Part shown: in pieces, positions 45,626 through 58,536 of the stretch
Layout of the letters: each line of letters starts with the position of its first letter
How positions within the stretch are numbered: position 1 is the first letter of the stretch
Origin: Mesodorylaimus sp. YZB2_4
Taxonomy: Eukaryota; Nematoda; Enoplea; Dorylaimida; Dorylaimidae
Length of the DNA stretch: 64,000 nucleotides
Direction: 5' to 3'
Assembly (NCBI GenBank): GCA_030248295.1
Contig: JASANH010000419.1
Span: 186,001 to 250,000 of the forward strand
The notes under the pieces: generated by a model
Told to the model about the DNA's origin: nothing
The model's input: only the letters and a program-made list of their open reading frames with translations
Databases searched by the model: none
Program-made: the position numbers and the translations under genes

Positions 45626-48439
45626 AGCTGGCGTAATAATATTTTTCGCCCCTTATATCTCAATAGCAGGTCTGATTCTCCTTCTACAGCAATATCTTAT
45701 TATATTCTGGCGGTTCGTCCTCGTCGTCACCGAGTTTGACCATAGCATCCGCTTGATTTTCAGGAGCGATCATACGGGGCTCCTCCTGCATTGGAAAAGG
45801 GAACGTTGTTTCAGATTCTTCACTGCAAACAGTGCTCACTGATCGGCTAATTGGACATGCAAATTGTGGCTACTTCATGAAACAGCCCACGATCAAACTT
45901 ACCACCACGTTAGCCCTAACTTGAGGGCGCCGTACTATGCTGATCGGCGGGCGCCTCGACGATTCCGCCTCCATCAAGCTGACCACAATCAGAGTCAAGA
46001 CGAGGAAGAGGAAAGACAACTTTTGCATTGTTCAACAACTGGACCAGATTTAACAAAAAGGAATAAAAAATTCAACAGGTTCCACGCGACTTTTATGCTC
46101 TGTATTCGGCATAAACGCATCACTGAAAAGAATCCCGCTGAATAAACGCAAGATAAAGCATCAAAGGGCCGCTCGAATAAATCTCTAGAAATTCAAGATT
46201 GCTTCTTCAATCAGTGACTGTTTGCTATGAACCTGATGGCGGCGGAGGTCCGCGATCGCTCATCATTACACAGCTATTCAAGAACCAGGAGGAACCCGAA
46301 AAAATTAATCTCTGCGCGTAAAACGAGTTACTTGAACTATTACATCTAGTGTATTAAGAGTAACAGCGTGTATCGGCCTAGATTAAGTCCAATCCGATCT
46401 GATCCGACCCAGTAGTGTCATGTACTTACAAATACAAGAGAAAAAAGAAAGAGTTGGTCTCAGATATTCGGGTAGAAAAAAAGCATATTTAAATTTTTAT
46501 TGTCGGTCATTATCAAGATATTGTCAATGCACAAAAAGAGAATGCGATGCACCCACACTTGACTACATGCGATACATGTTTCAGTTTTGTAAATTGTAGA
46601 AATTAGTGATGCTTGACGAGACCATTTGCAAGATGGCTATTTGAAAGCAGAGGTCAACATGTCTGAATAAGCTAGTGATGTAGCGGTCATGGGGGGGACT
46701 ACTCGCTAATTCCAATCTTCTCAAGCCATAGATCCTGATACAGATGCGAATCGCGATTGGTGAACGCACTTGTGCTAAGTTTTCTGCCTGATTGGACGAT
46801 ACAGTACTGTACGTGGCTCGTATGCAGTGCGCCCAATATCCAGCCAAAGAACACAAAGGACAGGGGTCAGTAGTGCCTGGTGAGAGACTTTGGAAATTTC
46901 CACAATAATCCAACTATATTCCCCTTGCGATTTTCCTGTTAATACGGGTACCTACTTCACTGTGCACTAGGCCTGTCCACTCGCTTCCTCAACTTTCTCT
47001 CGTTTCCTGCTGCCCTATCACTGCTAAATGCACTGTACTGTAAGACGGAACCTTTTCAAAATTGATCATCAAGTTCCACGGCTTTTGGTTTCAGATGATA
47101 ATTCCCTGATGCAAGGATATGGAACTTACAGAATTTCACAGGCTTTGATCCCTACAGCAGCTTGTCGATATAATAAGCACTAATTTTCTTTTTTAACTTT
47201 TCACTTTCATTGGCATCCGTGCATTTCATTTTTGCAAAACTTCCAATTTCATCTAGCCAGCGGGCCCAGATAAGCCAGCATTTCTTAAAAGGCTCTCTTT
47301 GAGGTCTAATTCAATTCTTCGTTGGCGATTATTTACTTTACTGCAGAACTGAATAAGTGGAAGGAAACAGCTGAACTCTCATTCGCCCCATCGATAGTAG
47401 ATAGTAAGAAACCAAGGAAAACTGACATTTTGTAAGGACGGAATACACACTAGAATCGATGCTAAAATATTGAAAAATAACTGGTACCGTATTCAGATTC
47501 CACATGACGTATTACAGAGGTAGTCTCAGGTCCGACATTTGGTCTCGAACCCAAACCCTTTTGTTGCGGTTTTTTGGGTCGGGCTGTGGGGTCGACCTTT
47601 TTTGAACTAACAAAAAATAACACTTTTCTAGTTGGGGTCATCGTTATGAGAGTAAGCGAAGTTTGTCAGCCCGACGTTTTAAAATAACTGCGATATGATG
47701 ACCATTGGTTTCGAGTTGAGAGATCCTGGTATGACAGAAATCGCGCGAGCAAAATTTGCCTGATCTTTCACTTGAAACATTCCCTTTGATTATTTCTTGC
47801 GGTGCTCCTCGAACACGAATTTGTCAACCCCCCTCCCCCCCCCCCCCCGCTCGCATCTTCGAATACTAATTAGATTTTTTTCCTTCGCACCTGTTTCATC
47901 TAATTGGTGAGGATTTTCAATTGTGCTCGAAGTAAGACGAAAACTAACTGAGAGGACAGGAAAAAATAAACCCCCTTATCACCAGCTTGTTGACTTCAGC
48001 ATGACTCACAAGCGATTTCAGCAACCTGTTTGTTTTACCACTCTTTTTTTCCTTCCCTAAAGTTTTTTCAATTTACCAGACACAGGTCACTGATAAACAC
48101 CATGACGTTACGTAGAAAATTAAAATGACTGCCTTCGATTTTTTGCCAAATCCAGATCCGTGTAAAAAAGGGACAGCACAAGAAAGTGTAGATTTTCAAC
48201 AACTTCTCACAGTCTTCGAATATAACTATCTCAATATTGAGCTTTCTGTTGGCTGCATATTTCACAAATCATATTATGGCTATCGGCGGGAATGAAAAAA
48301 CCATCATACTGAGAAAGCTTTCTACCTTTATTCCTATTGGTACGAAAAGAAACAATGCGGTGCGCATCACCAAAAATCTTCATTTCAAATTTGAAAAAAC
48401 CGCGACTTCAAACATTTTTGCCCAATTTTGCTCGACCTT
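45626..48439. other. Gene-less stretch with a poly-C run
   Basis: About 2.8 kb with no supported gene. It contains an aatccgatctgatccgaccc word patch near 46390, a half-copy of the 7.1 kb foldback arm near 47440-47510, and a C homopolymer run (47828-47848). None of the open frames has domain content. Confidence 0.4.
47828..47848. repeat. Poly-C tract
   Basis: Twenty C residues broken by a single T. Length is unstable in sequencing and should be treated as approximate. Confidence 0.8.
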
Positions 48440-49417
48440 CTAACAATTTGTGACTCCAACCATGTTATTTTTCCTAATCGTTTTCGGTTTTTCCTTTGAA
48501 GAATTAGGGCTTTGTACCAAACTCGAATTTTTAAACGCACCTTTGATATCATTATTGAGTAATAGGACGCACGTATTCACAAACGCGTCCACTGTATACA
48601 CAAGACCTCCGTATGAAATCATTCGACCAGCCCAGAAAGGATCTCTGATTACTGTTGATAATAAAAACAGTGTTTTCGACAGAATCTGACCACCGCAGTG
48701 AAAAAAACTTGATTTCTTAAAGCTGGCATGAGTGCTATATGACGAGCTATAGATGCCTTTTCCGCTTCCATATTCGGTGCCCTTTACGATTTTCAACAAA
48801 CATAAATTATCAGTGTCGGCTGGAGAGTGATCAACACACCCAGCATGAAGTTATGAGTTATTTGCAATGCTGTGTTATCCATACCGTCCCCCAAGTTGTA
48901 CAGGTTGGAGCAAGCAATAGGCTCGCCTTTACGAGATCGAATGGTAGCGGGCAGTGCACGGATGCAGAAACATATAAGATAGATAGAACAACAAACCAGC
49001 GAGGCCTGGCGGGAAGCCAAGGCCCAATATTTGATGGGGAATAAAAGGGTTACAATTCGGTGGATGGAAATGAAGGTCAACAACGATAATTCGATCATCG
49101 TGCCAAAAATAAGATAAAAGTTAATTGCTACGCAAGTTCCGTAAAGTTGAAAGATAGAAGTGACAGTAGCTATCCGTGCCCGTTATATTGTTTTGAATGC
49201 TGAGCAGAGCACGACAAAAGCATATGTAGCGAATAATTACAAAAAACCTTCTGCTTCGCATTTCTTTACTTTTCAAAGTCCCGAATATAACCAACCCATT
49301 TCCTATTAAAGAGCCAAGAGATAAAATGATATAGAATCCAATGAGTCTTATCCAAACGTCCGCATTGTTTTCTTGGGCGATTACAGAGATGGTACTAGTA
49401 TTCGAGCTGTTGTTCAT
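48440..49417 (-). pseudogene. Second seven-transmembrane receptor, probably decayed
   Basis: From ATG 49417: an N-glycosylated N terminus (NNSSNTS), TM1 with the Gly-Asn motif (LGSLIGNGLVIFGTL) and a TM2-like segment. A different frame then gives TM3 (GTCVAINFYLIFGTMIELSLL) with HRIVTLLFP in place of DRY, followed by TM4 and TM5 (HNFMLGVLITLQPTLIIYV). A third frame gives TM7 and tail (GLVYTVDAFVNTCVLLLNNDIKGAF), ending at 48440. I find no GT-AG introns that reconcile the frame changes near 49155 and 48795, so I call it a pseudogene; missed short introns or assembly indels are the alternative. It is a nematode-type chemoreceptor-like receptor by general shape only. Confidence 0.65.
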
Positions 49418-51067
49418 CGTGTCCTTTCAGAACTATGCCTTTTGGGAGATGGTAAATAACACGCTTTTTTGTACGATTCCAAAGGAGACGGCTGGGTCAG
49501 ATGGCGACTAGCGAAAGCGATGGGCAGTGTTCTGCGAGGCAACCGACTATTCGCCACCACAGAGATCTGTCTGCCTTTCTTTCACACTATGTTGAAATAC
49601 ACGGTGTACGTAGATGGTAGATTTTTTTAGTCGAGATCCGCCTGCACTCTGTCGAATCGTGCTCGATGGTCTGGCTGCTGAGTCAATCAAGTAATGTCCC
49701 ATTGATTCCTAAGCCAGGCTCAAGTTTTTTTCAGTTTGTCAAGTTCTAACGCGAGTGCAAGTTTTGTAATTCGAACTCCTGGCCAGGATGTTCATATCAG
49801 AGAAATACATATTACGCTCACAAAGAGATAATTAAATATGATGATGGCACCAAAAAAATTGTGCTAGCGTCCAGTAAACTGATACTAGTGCACATGACCT
49901 AATGTATTTTATAGTGCTTTTTCTGCCAATTTCATACGGCAAACGCATTCTTTCAAACAATACGAGCAGAATCAAAAACCGATCAAAGTTCATCGGTCAG
50001 CAGTCCCCCCACAGTCCAGCTTGGATCAGCAGGCTACTAAAGCTGCACAGAAATATCCAGCTGTACAGCTGAATTTCCTCGTGTAACGATAACAAAAGAG
50101 GTAGGTACATGATGTGATTCACAAAAAGCTGTGTGGGCTTCTGGAAAAGATGGCGATACGGCGGGATATCCGTTTTCTGTTGCCTTTGCTTCACTGCGTC
50201 GACTTCATTAAACGCTATATCCCTTTAAAGCTATGACTTTTGTAACCTTGAGTCTCCTATTCGAAGTTTCCATCGATGTTTTCCAGTGCGGAGTACACTA
50301 TGGGCATAAAACTCCTTCAAAGTGGTGTATAATATAGATGTTGCAACGTTTTTTATACTTAGTATTCTGGAAGGTGGTGGTTCTGCTGCTCTCAAAAGTG
50401 AACACTACGGCCCTCAAACAGACTTTAAAAAGTGTCACGCGACAGACTGTCCAATGACTTCGACTTGATATCTCCGCGACCTTTACACTTATGATCATCT
50501 CTAATCCCGCTTAATCCTTTAACCAGGCAGAACTATGGCTTTGGTAAGCAAGGCAGATAAGTACCTGCTACCTTCCGACTATATTGTAAACAAAAGCGTC
50601 CCATCCAAAGTCCATTCTTCTTTAAAAGAACTCTATTTAAGGCCAATTTTCTCGAACAAATTCCAATCCGGATTTTTTGCTGTTGGTTGCGCAGAAAAAA
50701 ACAAATAAAGCTCCCTAGCTTCGTTACCTAATTTACAGTACTTCTGAGCAAATAGGATGCTAACTTCGATTCGACTTTGCTCATCGCCCTTCCTATCCTC
50801 ACTCCGTTTTGATAGGGGTTGTCATTTCTGTCACGTCCACACTGACACCACGTTATCTACCTGAATTTGCCGGCTAAAAAATTTGCAGTTCACTCAGTGC
50901 AATTTTTCTTCATGCCTAATCCTTGTCAGCAGGGAAACGGCATTTTATCAAAGTAAATAATGCTGGTTTATTATCGTCATCAGGTCAGGCATAAAAGGCT
51001 GATGCTCCCGCAGCAAATTGAGGAGGACCTTTTTCGGAAAGCTGAGAAAGCGGGCTTTCATTAAAAA
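49418..51067. other. Gene-less stretch upstream of the lipase
   Basis: No supported gene. The last 200 bp should contain the lipase promoter; no TATA-like element stands out. Confidence 0.4.
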
Positions 51068-53522
51068 ATGATGGCTAAATTCATAGCCCTATTGATGTAC
51101 CTGGCGGCAGCGATCTCATTGAGCGACGGCCGCTCAGTAGTCAGTGTACAACCATCAGAGAAATTGGTGGCCCCAATTACTGTTGCTCATCAGCGAGACT
51201 GGACTGACCCAGAAATTGGTGCTTCTGCTGTAAGTCTGTCTATCACGTTGCGAGCGCACGTACAGTAAAGGGGATGATCCCACTCCCGCCTGGGTGTAAA
51301 ATGATCGTCACGTACTGTATGTGTTCCTGAGCCCTCTAGTATGCTGTACATACAGTATACGTAGTGCTTAGCTATAGACAAGTATGATATGGCAATCATT
51401 TTTAGTCACCGGCTTGTTTTTATCTTCGATTTCGATTTCAGAGTCTTTTTTAATTTCTTTTTAATTAGACATTTCCAATATCAATAATTAAATCCATGAA
51501 TTTTTTCCTCTAATGTAGCCTTTCTGGAATTTACAGTATGTGGGCTTCTGTATTTTCAAGCTACCTCGCCTCCAACTGCGAAAGCAGGGAAGAAATATCC
51601 AAATAACGCGGAGACGAAGCTATACAAAAACCAGGCAGGAAAGTGAGACAATAAGCACTATTGGAAGTTTGTGGGTGAAAATGCATCAGATACACATGTT
51701 ATGCGTCTCCTCTTGTTTAAAAATTTAAACTTTCCAGTCCTTTTCAAAAATAACCGGAATCCTTGACACTGCAGATCGATGTGATCCGTAGATGGGATTA
51801 TCCAGTCGAGCAGTACAACGTGACAACTGAAGACGGCTATATTCTTATGTTGCTACGCATTCCCCACGGCCGTTCCGGGGAATTGACCTCCACGAAACCT
51901 CGCCCTGTTGTCTACATGCAGCACGGGGTTGAGAGCAGGTACTGCATATGGGATTAGGTAAGCTGATCGAATTACCGTTCCTGATAACTCTTTTCAGCTG
52001 CGTGGATTGGATTGTTAATCTGCCAAACGAATCTGCAGCGTTCGTGTTCGCTGACCGAGGGTTTGACGTGTGGTTGGGAAATTTCCGTGGGAATACGTAC
52101 AGCAATGAGCATGTGGAGTATAAGAATACACAAGTATGCTGTAATTCATTAAACAGCATTTTGAGATTTATCATGATGTGTTGTTTTTAGCATGAATATT
52201 GGAGATTCAGGTAAGCCAAAACCCTCGATCTCAATATTTTTCGTTTCTGGTCGCAATCGTGCCGTACACAAGCTGGTTCCAGGTCATAGCTACGACTACA
52301 TAGGCTGCAACGCTCGTCACTACATACAGTATATGTGCAAAGGCAGTAATTGATGTGCTTACAACCCGTTTAGCCGCGCTCCCTCACTTCAGCGCCCACA
52401 AAGCGACTCCTGCTCCTTTCTTGCATCACACGATGTTCTGGCCAGCATTACCTGAGTGTGAGTTTTTTTATAGCTGGGATGAAATGGCCCGCTACGACTT
52501 GCCGGCAATGATCAATGCAACCCTGACAATCAGTGGTGCAAAGTCAGTGTACTACGTCGGCCATTCCATGGGAACGACGACAATCATGGCAAAGCTGTCG
52601 CAGGATCCTGCCTTTGGGAAATATGTAAGCCCCAATCTATTCTCTCAAAATTTCTCTACTTATTAGTTTTTATTCAGATCAAACGGGTTTACGCCTTGGC
52701 GCCAGTTTCTTCCATCACTTACGTACAGGGATCAGCAAAGATTTTTGCGCCATTCGCAAAATGGCTTCAAGTATGCGCAAAACATAAAAAATGCGACTGT
52801 GAGTTTTGCGGTAAGGATTATCAATAATTTTATTTTCATTTCAGCGTCTTCTGGATACGTTTGGGGTCGATGACTTGTTTCCCGCCACGCAACTTCAGAA
52901 TGATTTTGCACGTTATTTCTGCGGCAGCGTGATCACAGAAATATTTTGTAAAAATATTCTTGTGGCTTTGACGGGACCCGAGTCGCATCAGATGAATAAT
53001 GTAAGTTTAGGTGCATTTGCATAAAAGGGTGTTACAACTTGGAGGTTGTGGACTTAAAAACTCAATGCTGTATTTCAGACCCGCATGCCAGTTTATCTGT
53101 CACACTTTCCGGCTGGCACATCGACTCGGACACTGGAGCACTATGCCCAAGTCCATAACGCTAAGAAATTGCAGATGTACGATTATGGATCAAAAGAAGA
53201 GAATCAGCAGCATTATCATCAAGTAGGAGAGATATTTATATCAATATTGCCGACTTACCTAAAGAATCTCTTCTAGGACACACCACCACTTTACGAGGTT
53301 GAAAAGATCCAAACTGAGTTTAGTTTGTATTGGGGCGGCCGAGATTGGTTGGCTGATGCTCAAGATGTGGAAGAATTAATTACAAAATTACGTTACTTAT
53401 CAGGAAGTGTTTTTCTCGCTGACTATAACCATATGGATTTCACTTGGGGACTCAAAGCTGCTTCTGATGTCTACATTCCAATCTATAAGGATATCGTGGA
53501 TGATTTTGCGAATAATATCTAA
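51068..53522 (+). CDS. Lysosomal acid lipase-like (AB-hydrolase lipase), nine exons
   Basis: Exons: 51068-51229, 51775-51938, 51998-52133, 52191-52210, 52474-52624, 52678-52770, 52845-53000, 53079-53222, 53277-53522. All borders are GT-AG and phases agree, giving 423 residues (human LIPA 399). Exon 1 encodes a signal peptide ([21 protein letters not shown]). The family N-terminal motif is [20 protein letters not shown], with the oxyanion region MQHGV. The catalytic triad is Ser192 in GHSMG, Asp365 in GGRDWLAD and His394 in YNHMDF. The protein should be secreted or lysosomal and hydrolyse neutral lipid esters; nematode relatives (lipl genes) act in lysosomal fat breakdown and longevity signalling. 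Exon 4 is only 20 nt and carries HEYWRF, part of the conserved FW-F-S-DEMA block. All catalytic residues are present. Confidence 0.93.
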
Positions 53523-55022
53523 TCACGAGTAGGCATGTGCGTGATTTTGATGTCAGCTGCGTGCTTACGTCCATAATTTGCTGGTGCAGTCGCTCCCTTT
53601 TCCAATTCTATTAGTGATATATTGTTAATGTCACATAGCTGTGAATCTTCCTTTCTCACCTTTCGAGCCCGCATCGTGCTGCTTCAAAGACCATGCTAAA
53701 AACTCTCTGGACAGATTGATAATAAACCACACGAGATGCCTCGAATAGAAAAGTCAATAGCGGCCAGGTCCCCATCCCCACAGTATGCCTGTGTGATGCC
53801 TAGCGGAGCTGGCTCAATATATGTATGTCTCACAGTCAGAGCATCAGTCTCCGAACTCTAGTTCCAACTCTTTGAGGTGACTTGTGCTATCGATGGGGCC
53901 ACTGCAACTCTCAAACACGAGATATCTGAGCTACGAGCCAGTCAGATGGATTTAAACACTAAAATTACATTACATCCCAAGAAAAGCATCGTTTATCTGA
54001 CACTACAACAAGGTAATTTCTCCTTCTATGCCTACTTCGCCTCCCTGTGGCTCAGTCTTCGTTCCCGTCGTTGACCAGAGTGGTCCCTGCATATCTTCGT
54101 CCACAAAGACAGTGTATCGAAACTCGTTCTATAGCCAGTCGCAGCTTGTCAGCCGGCCTGAGAATTTGGCTCTTGTAAAGCCCGAAGTTTAGTTCGATGC
54201 GATGCGCCAAATAAGCCTGCGATGCGGCACTTTTGGGTCAAATGACAATTTAAAAAGGTGCCTGACGTCCACCAAGGAATTTGACCCGCACAACATCTTA
54301 TAATAGGCATGGACTAGGCATGTACTGTGCCCTCTGGCCTATGAGTGCACTGGTTCAGGGAACTGGTCCGCCTCTCATAAGTCAGGGCCAGCACGAGACC
54401 GAGAGCGAGGTCGAGGCCGAGTGACCGGTCTGATTGCAGGCATCGGTAGAGAACTGGTCTTGAGTTCCTGGTCCAGACTTGCTCTGTGAGCACTCTGGGC
54501 TCAGGTCCGTCAGAACCCCTTTGACGGCCGACACGTGCAGCTGCTCCCCGAATTGTGAGTCTACACGGCCTTATTGGCGTGGGACAGTAAACGATATCAA
54601 TAAGTGTCCGTGGACTGCGTGGGTTGGTTCCTGTTGCTTGAGCAATCCTCTGGTCAGCCCTAGTCTGTCCTAGGGCGAGCCAAGGATTTCACTTTCTTGT
54701 CTTCTCTTCCACTCCACGGCTTTACAACCATACTCTCGTTAGAAAAGGTAGCATCGGAGGTGGTTTATCTATGATCTTCGCCATCCATTCTAGAGTGAAC
54801 TTGGTCTGGGTGGAGATTTCAGCATTACTGCAAGATACGGCCTACTAGATTTCTCCGCCAGCTAGACATGTTTCATTTCAGTTTCAATCTTCTAGTTAAA
54901 TTTCAAAAACTTTAGTGAAATGCAAGAAAACCATTTTCAGTCTTCTGACTTTGAATCTTCGTGATTATGCAATGATTAAAGGTCAGACTGACGATTATCG
55001 TCATTTGATCATGGACACCTTC
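53523..55022. other. Gene-less stretch after the lipase
   Basis: No gene or RNA recognised. A gagcgaggtcgaggccgag word patch lies near 54400. Confidence 0.4.
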
Positions 55023-55200
55023 TTGAAGGTATCGCTTCAAGTGAAAAGCAAAAATTTATTTATTGGCGAAACTTATGTCATAAATTAATCAAGGGGTCCA
55101 AGGGCTATCGAAAACAGTGTGTTTGATTGTGGTCATTGTGGTGATATAAGTTTCGCCAAAAAATAAATTTTTGCTTTTCACTTGAAACGATACCTTTAAG
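55023..55200. repeat. 178-bp near-perfect hairpin
   Basis: Arms of about 52 bp (55025-55076 and 55144-55197) share aaggtatcg, tcaagtgaaaagcaaaaatt and ggcgaaactta in inverted order around a roughly 70-base loop. Could be a MITE or a hairpin RNA source. No target duplication found. Confidence 0.7.
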
Positions 55201-55618
55201 TGCATATTTGTGCTTGATGCTTTTCTTGCTCGCATAAACTTGGGCTTCTCGATTGCACCGAGTCACTATTCAGTACACCAAGCACTTTCTCTAATGACTC
55301 TTTCACACGCTAGTTAGTAGTTCGACTCTAGCGAATCGGAAAATCAACCATCGTATCTAAAAGTCAGGCCGCCCCTACAATACATTTCATTAGTGCTACT
55401 CAGGAAAAAATTGTAATCATGCTCTTCGACAAATTGCTTCTGCGAATTGCCTGTGTCGCTTTGGGAAAGTGAAAAAGGTGGAGGAAATTGCCTTGAATAT
55501 TTCTTGTATGTTATCATCGAAATCTGCACTCTTTATCACATTGTGTCCTACGCTGTTTCGACGCGTCGACATCACAATAGTTGTATCGTAATTCGAAACA
55601 AAATCAACCTACACCATC

Positions 55619-58080
55619 ATGGATTTCACTGACATGAACACAAGTCATTGTTTTGATCAAGAGCTTTATGACGAATGGAAAGAGAATTCAACATTTTTTT
55701 CTGTTTCTGACCTACAAGACTATATTTGCGCATATACGCAATTTTTGTCGCACAAGGAGAAAACCAAAATTTTAAATTTATATATTGGACTGTGTTGTAG
55801 TTTAATTGGAATTTCGAGTTCTGTTTTGACTTTTTCAACTTTATGGATGAATAAAAATTTTAAATGCAACAGTTTCTTTTACTTCCGCCTAATATCTGTC
55901 TTTGAAGTTTTTTATATGACAACTCTTCTCATGCATGCATTCCACTCGATTTGGCCAAAACATTTCTCCCATTCTTATACCCTATTTTGGATATTGACTT
56001 TTCTTGGGTACGATACCTTGGGAAACAGTTTTTGTATGGCTGTCGATCTACTGACAATATTTTTATCCTTGGAACGTGCGGTAGCTTGTCTAATTCCAAC
56101 AAAATTTTACTTTCTTGACCAAAGGTTTATATGTTACATTGTTTCCATTGTTACTCTGATTTTGGCAGCTGTTTTATTCGTACCAGGTTGTTTCGCTAAG
56201 AATATAATCGAGGTGAATGGACATTACTCGATTGAGCCCTCTGATTGGAAGAGTAGTTTCAGCTACGAAATTTATCAGAAAATCGAAGATTCTTTTTTAT
56301 TGTTCACAGCCGCTTGCATCATAATAACGACCACTCTAGTGATTGCTGGTTTATTGAAATTTTTTAAGCAAAAGTAAGGTTATAAAAGTACATATTCAGA
56401 ACTCTGAGATATGAAACATCGATTATAACGTTATTCGCATGTCTCACACAACAGACAACCAGCAATTGACCATTCCGCAGGCCTCTTACAACGCGGGGTT
56501 TCGAGCGCTGCTTGAAAGATTTGCATTGAAAATTTATCCAATACTTTTAAGCCAAGGGGCGTGCTGTATTGCGTCGAAGTTTTTGCTGTCCTTTTATTAG
56601 TTGCTGACTTTAATCCACCGCTTCTTTTCAAAGGTAGCCAAGAGTTAGTGCTTTTTAGCATGAAAAAGCTTCTGCGTTCGGAATTCGCACAATTTTCGTT
56701 TGATGGCTATCACACCTCTGACTGCAAAGTGCCTAGGTGCTTTTGCAAAAGACTGAAGTACCAGTCTCTCAAATTGGACTGTTTTCTGGCTGTCGCACAA
56801 CTCGTAAACAAACTTCATTTTTTTAAATTGTTATAAACTACAGTACGCGCTGAGGGAAACTCAAATTTTGCATTTCACAAGCCTGTGCAATTTTCTGCAG
56901 TTTTTTTAATTCACGCAATTTGGGGTTTCCTTCGCTCGATGGGTGCTCGCACATATTGTGCTTGTGCAGACATTGTGTCAAAGAATACAATTCCCTCAAT
57001 CAAAAATTGCGGAAATTCTTCAGCTTTTTCGTGCAGAAAAGTTATGATTCGTAACTTTAGCTATTCGGAAAAAGAACAATGAATTCAGATGAAAGCCTTA
57101 TGATTGAAGCAGAAAATTTCAGTTTTGCACTTGTGGGGGCCTGCGAAACTGGTTATATCGCGTTTGTGAATTGCTGGTGTTTGGTTTCCTGCTCAATTGT
57201 CCTATTTCCCTGCTATCAAGTTTTGTTGATCAGCAGCTGCGGCAGTGCAGCGGCTCGGCATTTGTCTTCCCGTGCTGCTTGGTAGCAAAAACGAAAACTG
57301 CCTTGGTAGCCTGGGTTCGATCCCCGGTGATGGAGATCGGTTTGCGAACCATGACGAACCATTGCGAACCATGGCATAGCACACTACTGGTGACTCACCC
57401 AGCACCGTAGAGGTGCTCCGAGTGGAGAGGGGAAGCCTAACGAGCAGACAGTCTCGGCTGTCCGACATGGTTCACAGCCCACCCGCCATCGTCCCAGGAA
57501 GGAAGTCGGTGTCCTGTCCAGGATGCCCTCGCGCGAAGGTGCTTCAAGTGGAGGACGCTAACTGTGTCTGCTGGCCCGTACAGCCGAGCTAGAAGGGTTG
57601 ACTACCGGCTGACTGAAGGAAAAAACTGGTTTAGGCCCACAAAAAATTAGGTTAAACGTTTCGTTAATCAAACTTCTTCTTTTCAGGCAAACTCATCTCG
57701 GACACATCCATCCTATTCAACGTATACGATCTACAACTAACAAAAATTACCAGAATCATGCTCAGCAGTCTCATTTGCATTTGTGTATCCTCCAAATCAG
57801 TCAAGCGATACCACTAACATTGAATTATATTTTATTCTTGGTCTATCGGAAAAACAACGCTGTAGCCATTATGGGATATCCAGCAGTCAGCAGTGGCATC
57901 AGCCTCCAGGAAGCACAATATGACTTGAAACTTTCTTATCGCATGCTTCTGGTGAAAACTTTGGTAAATTTGACAAATGGTTTATCGCATAGTTTTCATT
58001 TTTATTTGTTTATAGCATTTAGTAGCAGGTTTAGAAATGGTTTCAGGGAGCGATTTAGGAAATGCATAATCTGTCGTTAG
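55619..58080 (+). CDS. Seven-transmembrane G-protein-coupled receptor, two exons, intact
   Basis: Exons 55619-56373 and 57687-58080 join in phase 2 (codon AA|G) to give 382 residues. The intron is 1313 bp and holds a SINE copy at 57228-57600. Segments in order: N-glycosylated extracellular N terminus, TM1 (LNLYIGLCCSLIGISSSVLTF), TM2 (FFYFRLISVFEVFYMTTLL), TM3 ending LSLERAVACLIPTKFYF (ERA in the DRY position, Pro in loop 2 conserved), TM4 (YIVSIVTLILAAVLFVPGCF), and TM5 (LFTAACIIITTTLVIAGLL). These are followed by a basic loop 3 (HLGHIHPIQRIRSTTNKN), TM6 (ISQAIPLTLNYILFLVY) and TM7 (LVNLTNGLSHSFHFYLFIAF) with an arginine-rich tail. It is a plasma-membrane receptor of nematode type. Ligand and subfamily are not assignable. 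Confidence 0.83.
57228..57600 (+). repeat. SINE family A copy, best preserved
   Basis: tRNA-like head (cggcagtgcagcggctcggc) with a consensus B box GGGTTCGATCCCCGG at about 57314-57328. The body contains gaggtgctccgagtggagag, gcagacagtctcggctgtcc, gtcggtgtcctgtccaggat and ccctcgcgcgaaggtgcttc. It lies in the intron of the 55.6 kb receptor. Other copies: 11.8, 14.4 and 36.2 kb. Confidence 0.78.
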
Positions 58081-58536
58081 AGTACATACAGATGTGGATG
58101 TCAGAAAACCCACTTCGAGGAGTTTTTGGTGAAGTCGCAGAGCGAAATCGAATTAAGAATCAGTTAAAATTCGTTCAGATTTTGTCTAAGGAACAGAATG
58201 TTCCCGCGAAGAAAAATATGGTGATGAGTAACAACCTGCAGCCTTTATTTGCATATAATCAAATTTGTCAAACTTCTCTAAAATTACTGACTGCAAGATA
58301 AAAAATTGCTGCTTCGTTAAAAAAATAATGCAATTCAACAAGCATAAATCAGAAAATATTATCTGCATGAGCACGAGCAGGCCCAACCACATTAGAATGA
58401 CTTGTACTCGTGAAAAAAATTTTGATGAAATGTTTTCGAAATTGGTGATTGAATATAAAATAAAATTGGCAAATGTAAAGATTTTTCAATAGATAAAATT
58501 GTGTCATAGAAAATGAACATGTTGGGCCTCCAATGA
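58081..58536. other. Receptor 3' flank
   Basis: Presumed 3' UTR and intergenic DNA; short frames lack domains. Confidence 0.4.
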
